Shown here in pieces: positions 9,661 through 18,420 of a DNA stretch of 44,233 nt (its first letter is position 1; each line of letters begins with the position of its first letter). The notes under the pieces were generated by a model, which saw only the letters and a list, made by a program, of their open reading frames with translations, made no database searches and was not told the DNA's origin. The position numbers were made by a program, and so were the translations under genes. The DNA is from Accumulibacter sp. (GTDB lineage: Bacteria; Pseudomonadota; Gammaproteobacteria; Burkholderiales; Rhodocyclaceae): contig JAEUOM010000090.1 of assembly GCA_016788495.1 (NCBI GenBank), positions 1-44,233 on the forward strand. Reading direction: 5' to 3'.

Positions 9661-9689
9661 ATGATATTATCTTCGGGTATTGAAGTCAA
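9661..9689 (-). promoter_or_regulatory. Sigma-70 promoter of the yceD-rpmF-fab operon
   Basis: On the - strand TTGACT (9689-9684) and TATCAT (9666-9661) are 17 bases apart, each matching consensus at five of six positions. The yceD ATG (9651) begins only nine bases after the -10 hexamer, so the mRNA probably starts at or within three bases of the start codon. Confidence 0.75.
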
Positions 9690-9767
9690 AGCTACGCACC
9701 GGCCAGCAGCGAATCGATGCCATCTCTTGGCCCGATACGGTGCCGGCGCGCAGCGACAGCCCGCCCG

Positions 9768-10358
9768 ATGACGACGCCACCGCTGATCCTTGCCTCGACC
9801 TCCCCCTTTCGTCGCGAACTCTTGGCGCGCCTTGGCCTGCCCTTTGCCACGGCGAACCCCGCGGTCGACGAAGCGATGCTGCCCGGTGAATCACCGGAGG
9901 GCGGCGCGCTGCGCCTCTCGGAGGCGAAGGCCAGGGCCGTCGCCGGCGCGCACCCGACGGCGTTGATCATCGGCAGCGACCAGGTCGCCTGCCTGGACGG
10001 CCGCGCTTTCGGCAAACCACTGACGCACGCGAATGCCGTGCGCCAACTGCAGGCGATGCGTGGCCGCCAAGTCAATTTCTTCACTGGCCTCTGCCTGCTG
10101 CACGCGCCGAGCGGGCGGGTGCATTGCCGCGGCGTGCCGACCCTGGTCAGCTTCCGCGACCTGAGCGATGCGGAGATCGAGCGCTATCTGCAGCTCGAGC
10201 AGCCGTACAGCTGTGCCGGCAGTGCCCGCGCGGAAGGGCTCGGGATCGCCCTGATCGCGCGCATCGATGGCGCGGACCCGAACGCGCTCATCGGCCTGCC
10301 GCTGATCGCCCTCTGCGACCTGCTGCGACGCGAAAACGTCTCGCCACTGCAGCCGTGA
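9768..10358 (+). CDS. Maf-family nucleotide pyrophosphatase (YceF type)
   Basis: Hydrolyses modified nucleoside triphosphates; the YceF subgroup prefers 7-methyl-GTP, which would sanitise the nucleotide pool. The N-terminal [17 protein letters not shown] is the Maf signature, and the catalytic loop [12 protein letters not shown] (with Asp as the metal/base residue) is of YceF rather than YhdE form. Starting at ATG 9768 gives 196 residues, the usual length; the longer frame upstream contains no homology. It is divergent from yceD, an arrangement often seen in proteobacteria. Substrate preference is inferred from motif type only. Confidence 0.9.
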   Translation: MTTPPLILASTSPFRRELLARLGLPFATANPAVDEAMLPGESPEGGALRLSEAKARAVAGAHPTALIIGSDQVACLDGRAFGKPLTHANAVRQLQAMRGRQVNFFTGLCLLHAPSGRVHCRGVPTLVSFRDLSDAEIERYLQLEQPYSCAGSARAEGLGIALIARIDGADPNALIGLPLIALCDLLRRENVSPLQP

Positions 10359-10368
10359 CGGCAGCCGG

Positions 10369-11079
10369 ATGAAGGCGGGCCGGCTCTACCTGGTCCCGGT
10401 GCCGCTGGGCCAGACGGCGCCCGCCACCGTGCTGCCGGCAGCGGTCCTCGCCTGCGCCCGCCGGCTGCGGCATTTCGTCGCCGAGAACGCGAAGGCGGCA
10501 CGGGTCTTCCTGAAGGCACTGCCTGTCGACACGCCACTGCAGCAGGTCAACATCGACGAACTCAACCAGCACACGCCGCCCGACGCGCTGGCGCAACTAC
10601 TGGCACCGGCGCTGGCCGGCAACGACCTCGGGCTGATCTCCGAGGCCGGCTGCCCGGCGATCGCCGACCCCGGCGCCGACCTGGTTGCGCTGGCCCATGC
10701 AATGGGTGTCGAGGTGGTGCCGCTGGTCGGTCCGTCGTCGATCCTGCTCGCCTTGATGGCGTCCGGTCTGAGCGGCCAGAGCTTCGCCTTCCACGGCTAC
10801 CTGCCGAGCGAAGCGGGCGCCCGCGAGCAGCGCCTGCGCGAACTGGAGAAGGAGTCGCGGCAGCAACGACGAACGCAGATCTTCATCGAGACACCGTACC
10901 GCAACCGCCAGTTGCTGGCCTCGCTGCTCGCCGTCTGCGCGCCTGCGACGCGTGTCTGCATCGCTACCGAGCTGACCACGGCGAGCGAACTGGTGTGCAC
11001 TCGCCCCATCGCCGCGTGGCGACGGCAGACGCTGCCGGACCTCAACCGCCGGCCGACGGTCTTCCTTCTGCACGCCTGA
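10369..11079 (+). CDS. RsmI-like SAM-dependent methyltransferase
   Basis: Tetrapyrrole-methylase fold protein of 236 residues. GRLYLVPVPLGQ at the N-terminus, LISEAGCPAIADPGADLV and VVPLVGPSSILLALMASG are the SAM-binding and fold motifs shared with RsmI (16S rRNA C1402 2'-O-methyltransferase). It is shorter and more divergent than true RsmI, lacking the usual start and C-terminal domain, so it is probably the separate RsmI-like paralogue found beside maf in betaproteobacteria; its substrate is unknown. It starts ten bases after maf and is likely co-transcribed. Its TGA stop (11077-11079) is part of the inverted-repeat end of the following element. Confidence 0.85.
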   Translation: MKAGRLYLVPVPLGQTAPATVLPAAVLACARRLRHFVAENAKAARVFLKALPVDTPLQQVNIDELNQHTPPDALAQLLAPALAGNDLGLISEAGCPAIADPGADLVALAHAMGVEVVPLVGPSSILLALMASGLSGQSFAFHGYLPSEAGAREQRLRELEKESRQQRRTQIFIETPYRNRQLLASLLAVCAPATRVCIATELTTASELVCTRPIAAWRRQTLPDLNRRPTVFLLHA

Positions 11080-11164
11080 GAGGTTGTGAAGAAATCGTCG
11101 CGAGCAGGCCGAGATGCCAGGCGCGAGCGAGCGAACGACGAGACATATCAGGTGGATAGGCGAG

Positions 11165-11196
11165 GAGTGAGCGAGTGAGCGAGTGAGCGAGTGAGC
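11165..11196. repeat. Tandem repeat, four units of GAGTGAGC
   Basis: Four exact consecutive 8-bp units inside the repeat element. They abut the left edge of the 120-bp dispersed repeat copy. Confidence 0.95.
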
Positions 11197-11315
11197 AACG
11201 CCGCAGATCGGTCGCGCAGTAGATTTATTCACAACCTCTGAGCATCCCAAGCTCGCGGATCGCGCGCAAGGTGTTCTACAAGAAACAAGCACCTGCGATT
11301 TTGTTTCTTGAGAGC
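11196..11315. repeat. 120-bp dispersed repeat, copy 2
   Basis: Matches bases 1-120 of the window with one substitution. It has the same terminal hairpin (11279-11288 pairing with 11301-11310). Here it lies inside an element bounded by long inverted repeats. The two copies are in the same orientation about 11.2 kb apart. Confidence 0.92.
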
Positions 11316-11510
11316 CCGCTCCGGCCCATGCAGGATTGCGGAAAGCCGCGCAGCGCGGCCGACCAGCGCCGTTGCGCACTCGCTCCGGTCGACGGCCGCA
11401 CCGGCACGGCGCGCCGCCGCTCCTGTGCGGCCACCCGCTTCATCGGTCGCCTCATGGACCTGCTCGCGGCTGGCATCGCGGTCTGCTCGCGGTGATTTCT
11501 TGACCACCTC

Positions 11511-12461
11511 TCAGCGCAGCAAGGGCCGGGCCAGGTCGAACAGGGAACCGAACGCACCACCGGCCGTATCGGCCCGCAGTCGCCTTGCAAGACGCTCGGC
11601 AAGATTGTCCCTGACCGTATACTCGACCAGCCGCTCGGCCTTGATGACGTCGCGCGCCACCGAGCCGACGGTACCGAAACCATCTGCGAGACCGAGGCCG
11701 ATACTCTGGCTGCCGGTCCACATCAGGCCCGAGAAGAGATCCGGGGTCTCCCGCAGACGATCGCCCCGCCCACGCCGGACAACCTCGATGAACTGCTGGT
11801 GAATCTCGCGCAACAACACCTGCGCGTGCTCCGTCTGCCGCAGGTCCTGCGGCGAAAACGGATCAAGGAACCCCTTGTTCTCGCCGGCGGTCAGCAAACG
11901 CCGTTCGATGCCCAGCTTCTCCATCGTGCCGGTGAAACCGAAGGCATCCATCAGGACGCCGATCGAACCGACGATGCTCGCCTTGTCCACAAAAATCTTG
12001 TCGGCGGCGACCGCGACATAGTAGCCGCCGGAGGCGCAGACGTCCTCGACCACGGCATAGAGCGGGATCTGGGGATGCACCGTGCGCAGGCGCAGGATCT
12101 CGTCGTGCACGATGCCGGCCTGCACCGGACTGCCACCCGGGCTATTCACGCGCAGGACGACGCCGGCCGTCCGCTTGTCTGCGAAGGCCGCTTCGAGTGC
12201 GTCATTGAGGTTCTGCGCACTGGCCTCGCCCTGCGCCTCGATGGTGCCCCGCAGGTGAATGACTGCCGTGTGCCGGCGGTCGGCCAGCTGCTCGGAATCT
12301 CCCCAGTCCATCAGCAGCGCCGGCAGCGCAATCAGGTAGGCCAGTCCGGCCAGCTTGAAGAAGATGCCCCAGCGCCGCTTGGCCCGCTGCTCGCGCAGCG
12401 TCGCAAACGCAACCTTCTCCAGCAACTGCCGTTCCCAGGGTGGTTCTTCAGGCGTACTCAA
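11511..12461 (-). CDS. sppA: Signal peptide peptidase, SppA/S49 family
   Basis: Membrane-bound serine protease degrading cleaved signal peptides and membrane protein fragments. A single membrane segment near residues 31-52 (GIFFKLAGLAYLIALPALLM) anchors a periplasmic protease domain. Ser144 (DVCASGGYYVA) and Lys196 (TAGENKGFLDPF) form the Ser-Lys dyad, 52 residues apart. At 316 residues it is the short, single-domain form. Its ATG overlaps the stop of the Rieske gene, and its TGA lies at the edge of the adjoining repeat element. Confidence 0.93.
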   Translation of the reverse strand: MSTPEEPPWERQLLEKVAFATLREQRAKRRWGIFFKLAGLAYLIALPALLMDWGDSEQLADRRHTAVIHLRGTIEAQGEASAQNLNDALEAAFADKRTAGVVLRVNSPGGSPVQAGIVHDEILRLRTVHPQIPLYAVVEDVCASGGYYVAVAADKIFVDKASIVGSIGVLMDAFGFTGTMEKLGIERRLLTAGENKGFLDPFSPQDLRQTEHAQVLLREIHQQFIEVVRRGRGDRLRETPDLFSGLMWTGSQSIGLGLADGFGTVGSVARDVIKAERLVEYTVRDNLAERLARRLRADTAGGAFGSLFDLARPLLR

Positions 12462-12817
12462 GGCTCTTGCTCGCTCGGGGTTAGATAGACCGCGCCATCA
12501 CGTTCTTCGACTGCCACCGGCGTCAGCCCGCGGCCGTTGCAGCGACCACCGAGGCAGCGGCCATCTGCCGGCGAGTAGAGGGCACCGTGTGTTGCGCAAA
12601 TCAAGTATAACTTGGAATCGTCGAAGAACTCGTTGTATTGCCAGTCGAGCTCGACCGGGACATGTCCGCAGCGATTGACATAGGCACGCACACGGCCGTC
12701 GAAGCGGACGGCGAAAGCCGGTTCTGCCGCCCCGCGCCGCTCGATGCTGAAGCGGACGCCGCGGCCACCGTCCTGCAACTCCGACGACCGACAGATCAGG
12801 CGTGCGTCCGCAGCCAT
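12458..12817 (-). CDS. Rieske [2Fe-2S] domain protein
   Basis: A stand-alone Rieske protein of about 119 residues. Cluster ligands are visible as Cys-x-His in NRCGHVPVE and Cys-x2-His in ICATHGALYSPADGRC; the spacing is longer than in NirD-type ferredoxins (insert QYNEFFDDSKLYL). It has no signal peptide, so it is probably cytoplasmic. The start ATG 12817 lies inside the end of the HAD phosphatase gene (22-base overlap) and its stop overlaps the sppA start. The same gene order is common in betaproteobacteria, but the electron-transfer partner is unknown. An alternative, slightly later start is possible because no clear ribosome-binding site is seen. Confidence 0.85.
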   Translation of the reverse strand: MAADARLICRSSELQDGGRGVRFSIERRGAAEPAFAVRFDGRVRAYVNRCGHVPVELDWQYNEFFDDSKLYLICATHGALYSPADGRCLGGRCNGRGLTPVAVEERDGAVYLTPSEQEP

Positions 12818-13452
12818 GCAGCCAGCTCGGCGAGTTCGTGCACCCGCGCCAGCGGCTGCATGGCGTCGAGTGCCGCCGCCGGATGTGCGCCGTAGGCGAC
12901 CGCCAGAGAGGCCACGCCGGCATTGCGTGCCATCTGCAGGTCGTGTGTCGTATCGCCGATCATCAGCGCCCGCTCGCCATCGACGGCCAGTTCGTCGAGC
13001 AGTTCCTCGAGCATCTGGGGATGCGGCTTGGAAAAACACTCATCGGCACAGCGCGACGCGTGGAAGAAGGGGCCAAGGCCGCTGTGCTGCAGGGCGCGCT
13101 CGAGGCCCAGGCGACTCTTGCCGGTGGCAACGGCGAGCAGATGGCCCGCCGCCGACAGCTCGGCGATCAGCTCGGCAGCTCCGGCGAACAACTGCAGTTC
13201 GTGATCGCGCGCCAGGTAGTGATGCCGGTAGCGATCGACGAGCTGCGGGTAGCGGCTCTCCGGCAGATCCGGCAGCGCATGCTGCAGCGCATCGCGCAAA
13301 CCCAGTCCGATGACGTGCCGCGCCCGTTCCGCAGGCGGTGGCGGCAGATCGAGGTCGCGACAGGCGGCGCTGATGGCGTCGACGATGGCCGCCGCCGAGT
13401 CGAGCAGCGTGCCATCCCAGTCGAAGACCAGCAGCTCAAATCTTCGCGCCAT
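12796..13452 (-). CDS. HAD-superfamily hydrolase, phosphoglycolate-phosphatase-like
   Basis: Cytoplasmic phosphatase of the HAD IA group. Motif I FDWDGTLLDS (nucleophile Asp and acid Asp) begins at residue 9, motif II/III residues are in AVATGKSRLGLERAL, and motif IV is MIGDTTHDLQMARNAG. About 218 residues agrees with Gph/PgmB-like enzymes. ATG 13452 (MARRFELLVFDWDG) is chosen; it overlaps the rluC stop by 17 bases, consistent with coupling. The substrate cannot be told from sequence; phosphoglycolate or a nucleotide/sugar phosphate are possibilities. Confidence 0.88.
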   Translation of the reverse strand: MARRFELLVFDWDGTLLDSAAAIVDAISAACRDLDLPPPPAERARHVIGLGLRDALQHALPDLPESRYPQLVDRYRHHYLARDHELQLFAGAAELIAELSAAGHLLAVATGKSRLGLERALQHSGLGPFFHASRCADECFSKPHPQMLEELLDELAVDGERALMIGDTTHDLQMARNAGVASLAVAYGAHPAAALDAMQPLARVHELAELAAWLRTHA

Positions 13453-14425
13453 GATCCTGTGACTCGCGTGCCGCAACCGCCTGCAGAAAGCCCGCCAGTG
13501 CCGGCGGCAGCGCCGCCTCGAGCCGCAGTTCGCCGCCGGCCAGCGGGTGCGTCAGACACATCCGTGACGCGTGCAGGAACATGCGCTTCAGTCCTTCCCG
13601 GGCGAGCACCCGATTGAGCGCGAAGTCACCATACTTTTCGTCACCGGCAACCGGATGACCGAGATGGGCGAGATGGACGCGAATCTGGTGCGTGCGCCCG
13701 GTCCGCAGCTCTGCCTCGAGCAGGCTGAAACGCTGCCAGCGCGCCAGCAGGCGAAAGACCGTGTGCGCCGCCCTGCCGTCCTCGGCCACCCGCACGCGCC
13801 GTTCACCCGAAACCAGCAGGTACTTCAACAAGGGCAGGCGAACGTGGCGCAGCGGCTCCATCCAGCGTCCGGCGACCAGCACCAGGTAACGCTTGTCCGC
13901 CGCCCGCACCGTGCTGCCGGCCGCACCAGCGCGAAACATCTCGTGCAGGGCAAGCAACATCGAACGCTTCTTGCCGACCAGGAGAATCCCCGAGGTTTCG
14001 CGATCGAGCCGGTGCGCCAGTTCGAGGAACCTTGCCTGCGGCCGCTGCTGCCGCAGCGCCTCGATGACGCCAAAGCTTTCTCCGCTGCCGCCGTGAACGG
14101 CGACACCGGCGGGTTTGTCGACCACCAGCAAGGCCTCGTCCTCATAGACGACCGGCAACTGCAGGCTGCGTTCGGCCGCCGCCACCGCCTCGTCGGCGCC
14201 GCCGATGCGCAGCGGCGGAATGCGCAGCAGGTCGCCGCTCTGCAGGCGATGCGAGACTTCCACCCGGCGACCATTGACCCGTACCTGGCCGCTGCGGACG
14301 ATGCTGTAGACGTGGCTCTTTGGCACCCCCTTGCACAGCTTCAGCAGCAGGTTGTCAACCCGCTGGCCGTGCTCGTTCTCGCCGATAAGCTGTTGGGTGA
14401 CAGAGTTTTTGCCAATTTGGGCCAT
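13436..14425 (-). CDS. rluC: 23S rRNA pseudouridine synthase RluC
   Basis: Converts uridines 955, 2504 and 2580 (E. coli numbering) of 23S rRNA to pseudouridine. An N-terminal S4 RNA-binding domain (about residues 18-75, RVDNLLLKLCKGVPKSHVYSI) precedes the RluA-type catalytic domain with LAHRLDRETSGILLVGKK, containing the catalytic Asp. At 329 residues it is normal. No ribosome-binding site precedes ATG 14425, and TATATT lies only four bases upstream. The gene is divergent from rne, the classical proteobacterial arrangement, and heads a four-gene overlapping operon. Confidence 0.93.
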   Translation of the reverse strand: MAQIGKNSVTQQLIGENEHGQRVDNLLLKLCKGVPKSHVYSIVRSGQVRVNGRRVEVSHRLQSGDLLRIPPLRIGGADEAVAAAERSLQLPVVYEDEALLVVDKPAGVAVHGGSGESFGVIEALRQQRPQARFLELAHRLDRETSGILLVGKKRSMLLALHEMFRAGAAGSTVRAADKRYLVLVAGRWMEPLRHVRLPLLKYLLVSGERRVRVAEDGRAAHTVFRLLARWQRFSLLEAELRTGRTHQIRVHLAHLGHPVAGDEKYGDFALNRVLAREGLKRMFLHASRMCLTHPLAGGELRLEAALPPALAGFLQAVAARESQDHGAKI

Positions 14426-14437
14426 TTTGAATATACT
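14409..14437 (+). promoter_or_regulatory. Sigma-70 promoter for rne
   Basis: TTGCCA (14409-14414) and TATACT (14432-14437) are separated by 17 bases, each matching consensus at five of six positions. The -35 and half of the spacer lie inside the rluC coding start on the opposite strand. Transcription from here would give rne a leader of about 380 nucleotides, similar to the 361-nucleotide leader of E. coli rne. Confidence 0.7.
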
Positions 14438-14593
14438 TCACTTGATTTGCGTCGTCGGTTGAAGGAGCCCTTGAGCCGTGCGGCCGGCCAGCGATGCCGA
14501 TTCCGAAGCCGTGTGAAGCGCTTTCCGGCATGCGCCAGCCGGCTGCTCCGCGCCCTGCTGTGCCACCATCGCTGAACGCCGGTCACTTGGTTA

Positions 14594-14630
14594 AGTTCGC
14601 TCACCACAAAGTAGCGATACTACTTGAACT
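14594..14630 (+). promoter_or_regulatory. Bulged stem-loop in the rne leader
   Basis: AGTTC (14594-14598) pairs with GAACT (14626-14630), and AAGTAG (14609-14614) pairs with CTACTT (14620-14625) around CGATA; a ten-base bulge lies on the 5' side. E. coli rne autoregulates through leader hairpins; this one is a candidate for an equivalent role, by analogy only. The remainder of the 14438-14827 leader shows no other strong structure by eye and no gene. Confidence 0.4.
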
Positions 14631-14827
14631 GCGCGCGCCTGGCATCTGCGGAATCGCCCTGGCAAATTCCCGAAACCATCCAAGTCAAGGTCCGAAGAGT
14701 ATGCGGATCAGCGAGATGGCATCGCTGCTTCCATCGCCGACGAGATTTTCGAGTGTCCCCGAGACACCGGTTCCGTTGCTGCCCACACGAGGCGCAGCCC
14801 ATACAAGAGCGCGCGGGAGCCCCACGA

Positions 14828-17701
14828 ATGAAACGAATGCTGTTCAACGCGACACAGGCCGAGGAGCTGCGTGTCGCCATCGTCGACGGTCAGAAACTCA
14901 TTGACCTGGACATCGAATCGGCCAACAAGGAGCAGAAAAAGAGCAACATTTATAAAGCGGTCATCACCCGCATCGAGCCCAGTCTGGAAGCGGCGTTTGT
15001 CGACTACGGAGCCGAACGGCACGGTTTTCTGCCGTTCAAGGAAGTGTCGCGCGCGTACTTCCAGTCCGGGGTGGACGCCGGTCGGGCGACGATCAAGGAA
15101 GCGCTGCGTGAGGGCCAGGAGCTGATCGTCCAGGTCGACAAGGATGAGCGAGGCAACAAGGGTGCGGCCCTGACCACCTTCGTCAGCCTCGCTGGCCGCT
15201 ACCTGGTGCTGATGCCCAACAACCCGCGCGGCGGCGGCGTCTCGCGCCGCGTCGAGGGCACCGAGCGGACCGAGCTGCGCGAGGTGATGGACCAGTTGCC
15301 GGTACCGCCCGGCATGAGCCTGATCGCGCGCACGGCGGCCATCGGGCGCGGCAGCGAAGAGCTGCAATGGGATCTCAGTTACCTGCTGCAACTGTGGAAG
15401 GCGATCGAGGAAGCGGCCCAGCTGCAACAGGGAGCCTTCCTGATCTACCAGGAGGGCAGCCTGGTCATCCGTGCCATCCGCGACTATTTCCAGCCCGACA
15501 TCGGCGAGATCCTGATCGACACCGACGAGGTCTTCGATCAGGCGCAGCAGTTCATGGCGCACGTGATGCCGGGAACGGTCAACCGCATCAAGCGCTACCG
15601 CGATGACGTGCCGCTCTTCTCGCGTTTCCAGATCGAGCATCAGATCGAGTCCGCCTACTCACGCCAGGTTGGCCTGCCTTCGGGCGGCGCCATCGTCATC
15701 GATCACACCGAGGCACTGGTGTCGGTCGACGTGAACTCGGGCCGCGCGACGCGCGGCGCCGACATCGAGGAGACGGCGCTGAAGAGCAACCTCGAAGCGG
15801 CCGAGGAAGTGGCACGGCAGTTGCGCCTGCGCGACCTCGGCGGGCTGATCATCATCGACTTCATCGACATGGAGAACCAGCGCAATCAGCGCGAGGTCGA
15901 GAACCGTCTCCGCGAAGCGCTGCGCTTCGACCGCGCCCGCGTGCAGACCGGCAAGATCAGCCGTTTCGGGCTGCTCGAACTGTCACGCCAGCGCCTGCGA
16001 CCAGCGCTCGCCGAGACGAGCTACATTCCGTGCCCGCGCTGCTCGGGAACCGGCAACATCCGCAGCACCGAGTCGGCCGCCCTGCACATCCTGCGCATCC
16101 TCGAAGAGGAGGCGATGAAGGACAACACCGCCGCCGTCCATGCGCAGGTACCGGTCGATGTCGCCACCTTCCTGCTGAACGAAAAGCGGACCGACGTGCA
16201 GGCGGTTGAACTGCGGCACAAGGTCACCATCCTGCTCATTCCCAACATCCATCTCGAGACGCCGCAGCACACCGTTCTGCGGGTTCGCCATGATGCGACG
16301 GGGCAGGAGGAACTGCAGCAGGCATCCTACCGCATGGTCGCGCTGCCGACGGCAGACGACGGCGGCGACGCAGCCGCCGCGGCAGGTTCCCAGGCACCCC
16401 GCGCCGAAGCGGCGATCAAGGGTATCACCCCAACGCAGCCGGCGCCGCTGGTCGACGAGCGGGCAGCAACCCCCGTCGACAGCACCAGGCCGGATACGGC
16501 TGCGAGCCGCTTCCTGAAGCGGATCGTTTCCTGGTTCCGCCACAAGGAGTTGCCCGACAACGCGACCGACGCGAAGTCGTCAAGCACAGCCGCCGCGCCC
16601 CCGGCAGCAGCCGCAACGGTGCGCGACGGCCGCCGAGGTGCTGGCACCGCCCCTCGCGGCGGGCGCCGCGACGACCCTCGCGAACCGGGCGACGCCCGGG
16701 TCAGCCGGGAGCCGAAGGAATCGCCGCCGGCGATTCGCGGCGAAAACCAGAAGCCGCGTGAGCCGCGCCAGCCACGTGAGGCACGCGAGGGCAGCACCGG
16801 CCGCGAGCCGGCGGCCGCGCGTGAACCACGCCGGCAGCGCAGCGAGCGCAGGCCGCCGGCAACGGAGAATGTCAACGGCAACGAGCAGGCAGCGCTCGCG
16901 CCCATCGCGACGATGCCGGCAGCGGCGGCGGCGGGCGAGCAGAATGGTGACGAGTCCGCCAGTCCGGCCCGTCGCCGTGGCCGCCGCGGCGGCCGCCGCG
17001 AGCGCGGCGAGCGGACCGAAACCCGCCCGGTCGGAACCGGCGATGTGGCAACCGGAGTTGCCAGCACTTTCGCAGTTGCAGGCGCCGACAACCTCGCGGC
17101 CTCGCCGCCGGCAGCTGAATCGCTCGCCCCTGATATCGCGCCAACGGCCGCAGCACCGGCACTGGCTGTGGACGACCACGCCAGCGCAGCGGCCGCCGAT
17201 CCGCGCATCGCGCCGACGGCTGCGCCCGCGACAGTGGTCGAGTTCGTGCAGCCGGTCGCCAGCGAACTGGCTGGCGCAGGGAAAACGATCGTCGAGCCAC
17301 CGCCGATCTCTGTCATGGCCGCCCCTGCGGCGGCGACACCGGTTGCTGCCATCGCCATCACCGAGCCGCCGCCTGCCGAGTCAGCTCCCGAGGGAACGGC
17401 CGAGTCACTGGCCGTCGCGGCCTCGAGCGATGGCGAAGCGGCCACAGTGGCCGACGAAACGGCGCCTGCCACGGCCGTCGAGCCCGACGTGGCGGCCGGC
17501 AGCGGCGTGCCCATCGATATCCCACAGGCGCTCGAGGATAGCGGCCTGATCATGGTGGAGACCAGGCGCCCGGCCGCGCTGCAGGCAACACCGACAACTG
17601 CTGCCGAAGAAGGCAGGGGGACACCGCGCCCGGTACGGCGGCGCCGGCCTCCGGTGGTCATTGCCGACGAGCCGATGGTGATGGTCGAAACACACAAGTA
17701 G
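14828..17701 (+). CDS. rne: Ribonuclease E
   Basis: Essential endonuclease and degradosome scaffold for mRNA decay and rRNA/tRNA processing. ATG 14828 gives [18 protein letters not shown], the standard start, and 957 residues. The S1 domain lies at about residues 36-120; catalytic Asp301 (SVDVNSGR) and Asp344 (IIIDFIDM) correspond to E. coli Asp303 and Asp346; the zinc-link CPRC is Cys402/Cys405. From about residue 520 the protein is disordered: Arg/Pro/Glu-rich (610-740, including [15 protein letters not shown], a likely RNA-binding patch) and then Ala/Pro/Val-rich. The open frame extends upstream of 14828, but that is leader sequence. Confidence 0.96.
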   Translation: MKRMLFNATQAEELRVAIVDGQKLIDLDIESANKEQKKSNIYKAVITRIEPSLEAAFVDYGAERHGFLPFKEVSRAYFQSGVDAGRATIKEALREGQELIVQVDKDERGNKGAALTTFVSLAGRYLVLMPNNPRGGGVSRRVEGTERTELREVMDQLPVPPGMSLIARTAAIGRGSEELQWDLSYLLQLWKAIEEAAQLQQGAFLIYQEGSLVIRAIRDYFQPDIGEILIDTDEVFDQAQQFMAHVMPGTVNRIKRYRDDVPLFSRFQIEHQIESAYSRQVGLPSGGAIVIDHTEALVSVDVNSGRATRGADIEETALKSNLEAAEEVARQLRLRDLGGLIIIDFIDMENQRNQREVENRLREALRFDRARVQTGKISRFGLLELSRQRLRPALAETSYIPCPRCSGTGNIRSTESAALHILRILEEEAMKDNTAAVHAQVPVDVATFLLNEKRTDVQAVELRHKVTILLIPNIHLETPQHTVLRVRHDATGQEELQQASYRMVALPTADDGGDAAAAAGSQAPRAEAAIKGITPTQPAPLVDERAATPVDSTRPDTAASRFLKRIVSWFRHKELPDNATDAKSSSTAAAPPAAAATVRDGRRGAGTAPRGGRRDDPREPGDARVSREPKESPPAIRGENQKPREPRQPREAREGSTGREPAAAREPRRQRSERRPPATENVNGNEQAALAPIATMPAAAAAGEQNGDESASPARRRGRRGGRRERGERTETRPVGTGDVATGVASTFAVAGADNLAASPPAAESLAPDIAPTAAAPALAVDDHASAAAADPRIAPTAAPATVVEFVQPVASELAGAGKTIVEPPPISVMAAPAAATPVAAIAITEPPPAESAPEGTAESLAVAASSDGEAATVADETAPATAVEPDVAAGSGVPIDIPQALEDSGLIMVETRRPAALQATPTTAAEEGRGTPRPVRRRRPPVVIADEPMVMVETHK

Positions 17702-17811
17702 CAGCCAGCTCACCGCCCGGCGGCCGCTGCCCCTGCGCTCATGACTGCCATGTCGCGAGCGCAGGCGGCAGCGCTACCGGGCGCCTGGGCGAGAAACAGG
17801 AAGAACGTTCA

Positions 17812-18420
17812 ATGCCACGCCAGCTTGCCATCTGTCTCGGCCTCGCCGTTCTGCTGTCGCAGCCACCGCACGCGCAGGCGCAAGCGCAGCGCAAGGAGGC
17901 GAAGTCGGCCGAGTACCGCGTCGGCGAACGCCTGCCGGATGACCGGAAGGGCACGCAGGGCTACCGCCTGATCGGCTGGGACGACCTGATTCCCAAGGGC
18001 TGGGATCCGATGGCGGCGTTCAAGGGTCTCGACCTTGCTCGTCTGCAGGACAGCGACCCGAAGGCGCAGGAGGCGCTCGAGAGCGCCCGCCGGCTGTGGG
18101 ACCAGGCACCGGCGGAGAAGGCGATGAACGGCCAGAGGGTACGCATCGCCGGCTTCGTCGTGCCGCTCGAGCGTCGCGGCGAGCAGGTCACCGAGTTCCT
18201 GCTGGTGCCCTACTTCGGCGCCTGCATCCATGTGCCGCCACCACCGGCCAACCAGATCATCCATGTCGTCGCCGAGAAGCCGGTCGGCGGCATGCGCACC
18301 ATGGACGCGATGTGGGTGAGCGGCACTCTCGGGCTCGATCGCACCGACACCGGCATGGGCGTCGCCGGCTACCGGATGCGCGGCGAAGCCTTCGAGCCTT
18401 ATACCAAGCCGCGCTCCTGA
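17812..18420 (+). CDS. Exported DUF3299 protein
   Basis: Probable periplasmic protein of 202 residues. A signal peptide (MPRQLAICLGLAVLLSQPPHAQA) is followed by the DUF3299 core: GWDDLIPKGW, VRIAGFVVPLE, and the signature TEFLLVPYFGACIHVPPPPANQ ending in a C-H-PPPP cluster that looks suited to metal binding. Relatives sit near zinc or other metal transport genes in some proteobacteria; here there is no transporter next door, so the link is only a family-level hint. It lies 110 bases after rne and 400 bases before the aldolase gene and may be transcribed alone. Confidence 0.8.
   Translation: MPRQLAICLGLAVLLSQPPHAQAQAQRKEAKSAEYRVGERLPDDRKGTQGYRLIGWDDLIPKGWDPMAAFKGLDLARLQDSDPKAQEALESARRLWDQAPAEKAMNGQRVRIAGFVVPLERRGEQVTEFLLVPYFGACIHVPPPPANQIIHVVAEKPVGGMRTMDAMWVSGTLGLDRTDTGMGVAGYRMRGEAFEPYTKPRS

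Larger units (their letters stand above)
11076..11514. mobile_element. Repeat element with 53-bp imperfect terminal inverted repeats
   Basis: Bases 11076-11128 and the reverse complement of 11462-11514 agree at 46 of 53 positions, both starting CTGAGAGGT. Between them lie four GAGTGAGC units and the second copy of the 120-bp dispersed repeat. No transposase is encoded. The stop codons of both convergent neighbours (TGA of the methyltransferase gene and TGA of sppA) fall in the first bases of the repeats. It could be a MITE, a REP/BIME-like element or a bidirectional transcription end; no family was recognised. Confidence 0.65.

Noticed and set aside
11165..11196. CRISPR array
   Set aside because: Units are only 8 bp with no spacers. 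The 10-bp and 15-bp tandems at 30451 and 39638 also lack spacers and cas genes.
16327..17697. 456-residue open frame opposite the rne C-terminal region
   Set aside because: Composition mirrors the Ala/Pro/Arg-rich RNase E tail; no start signal.
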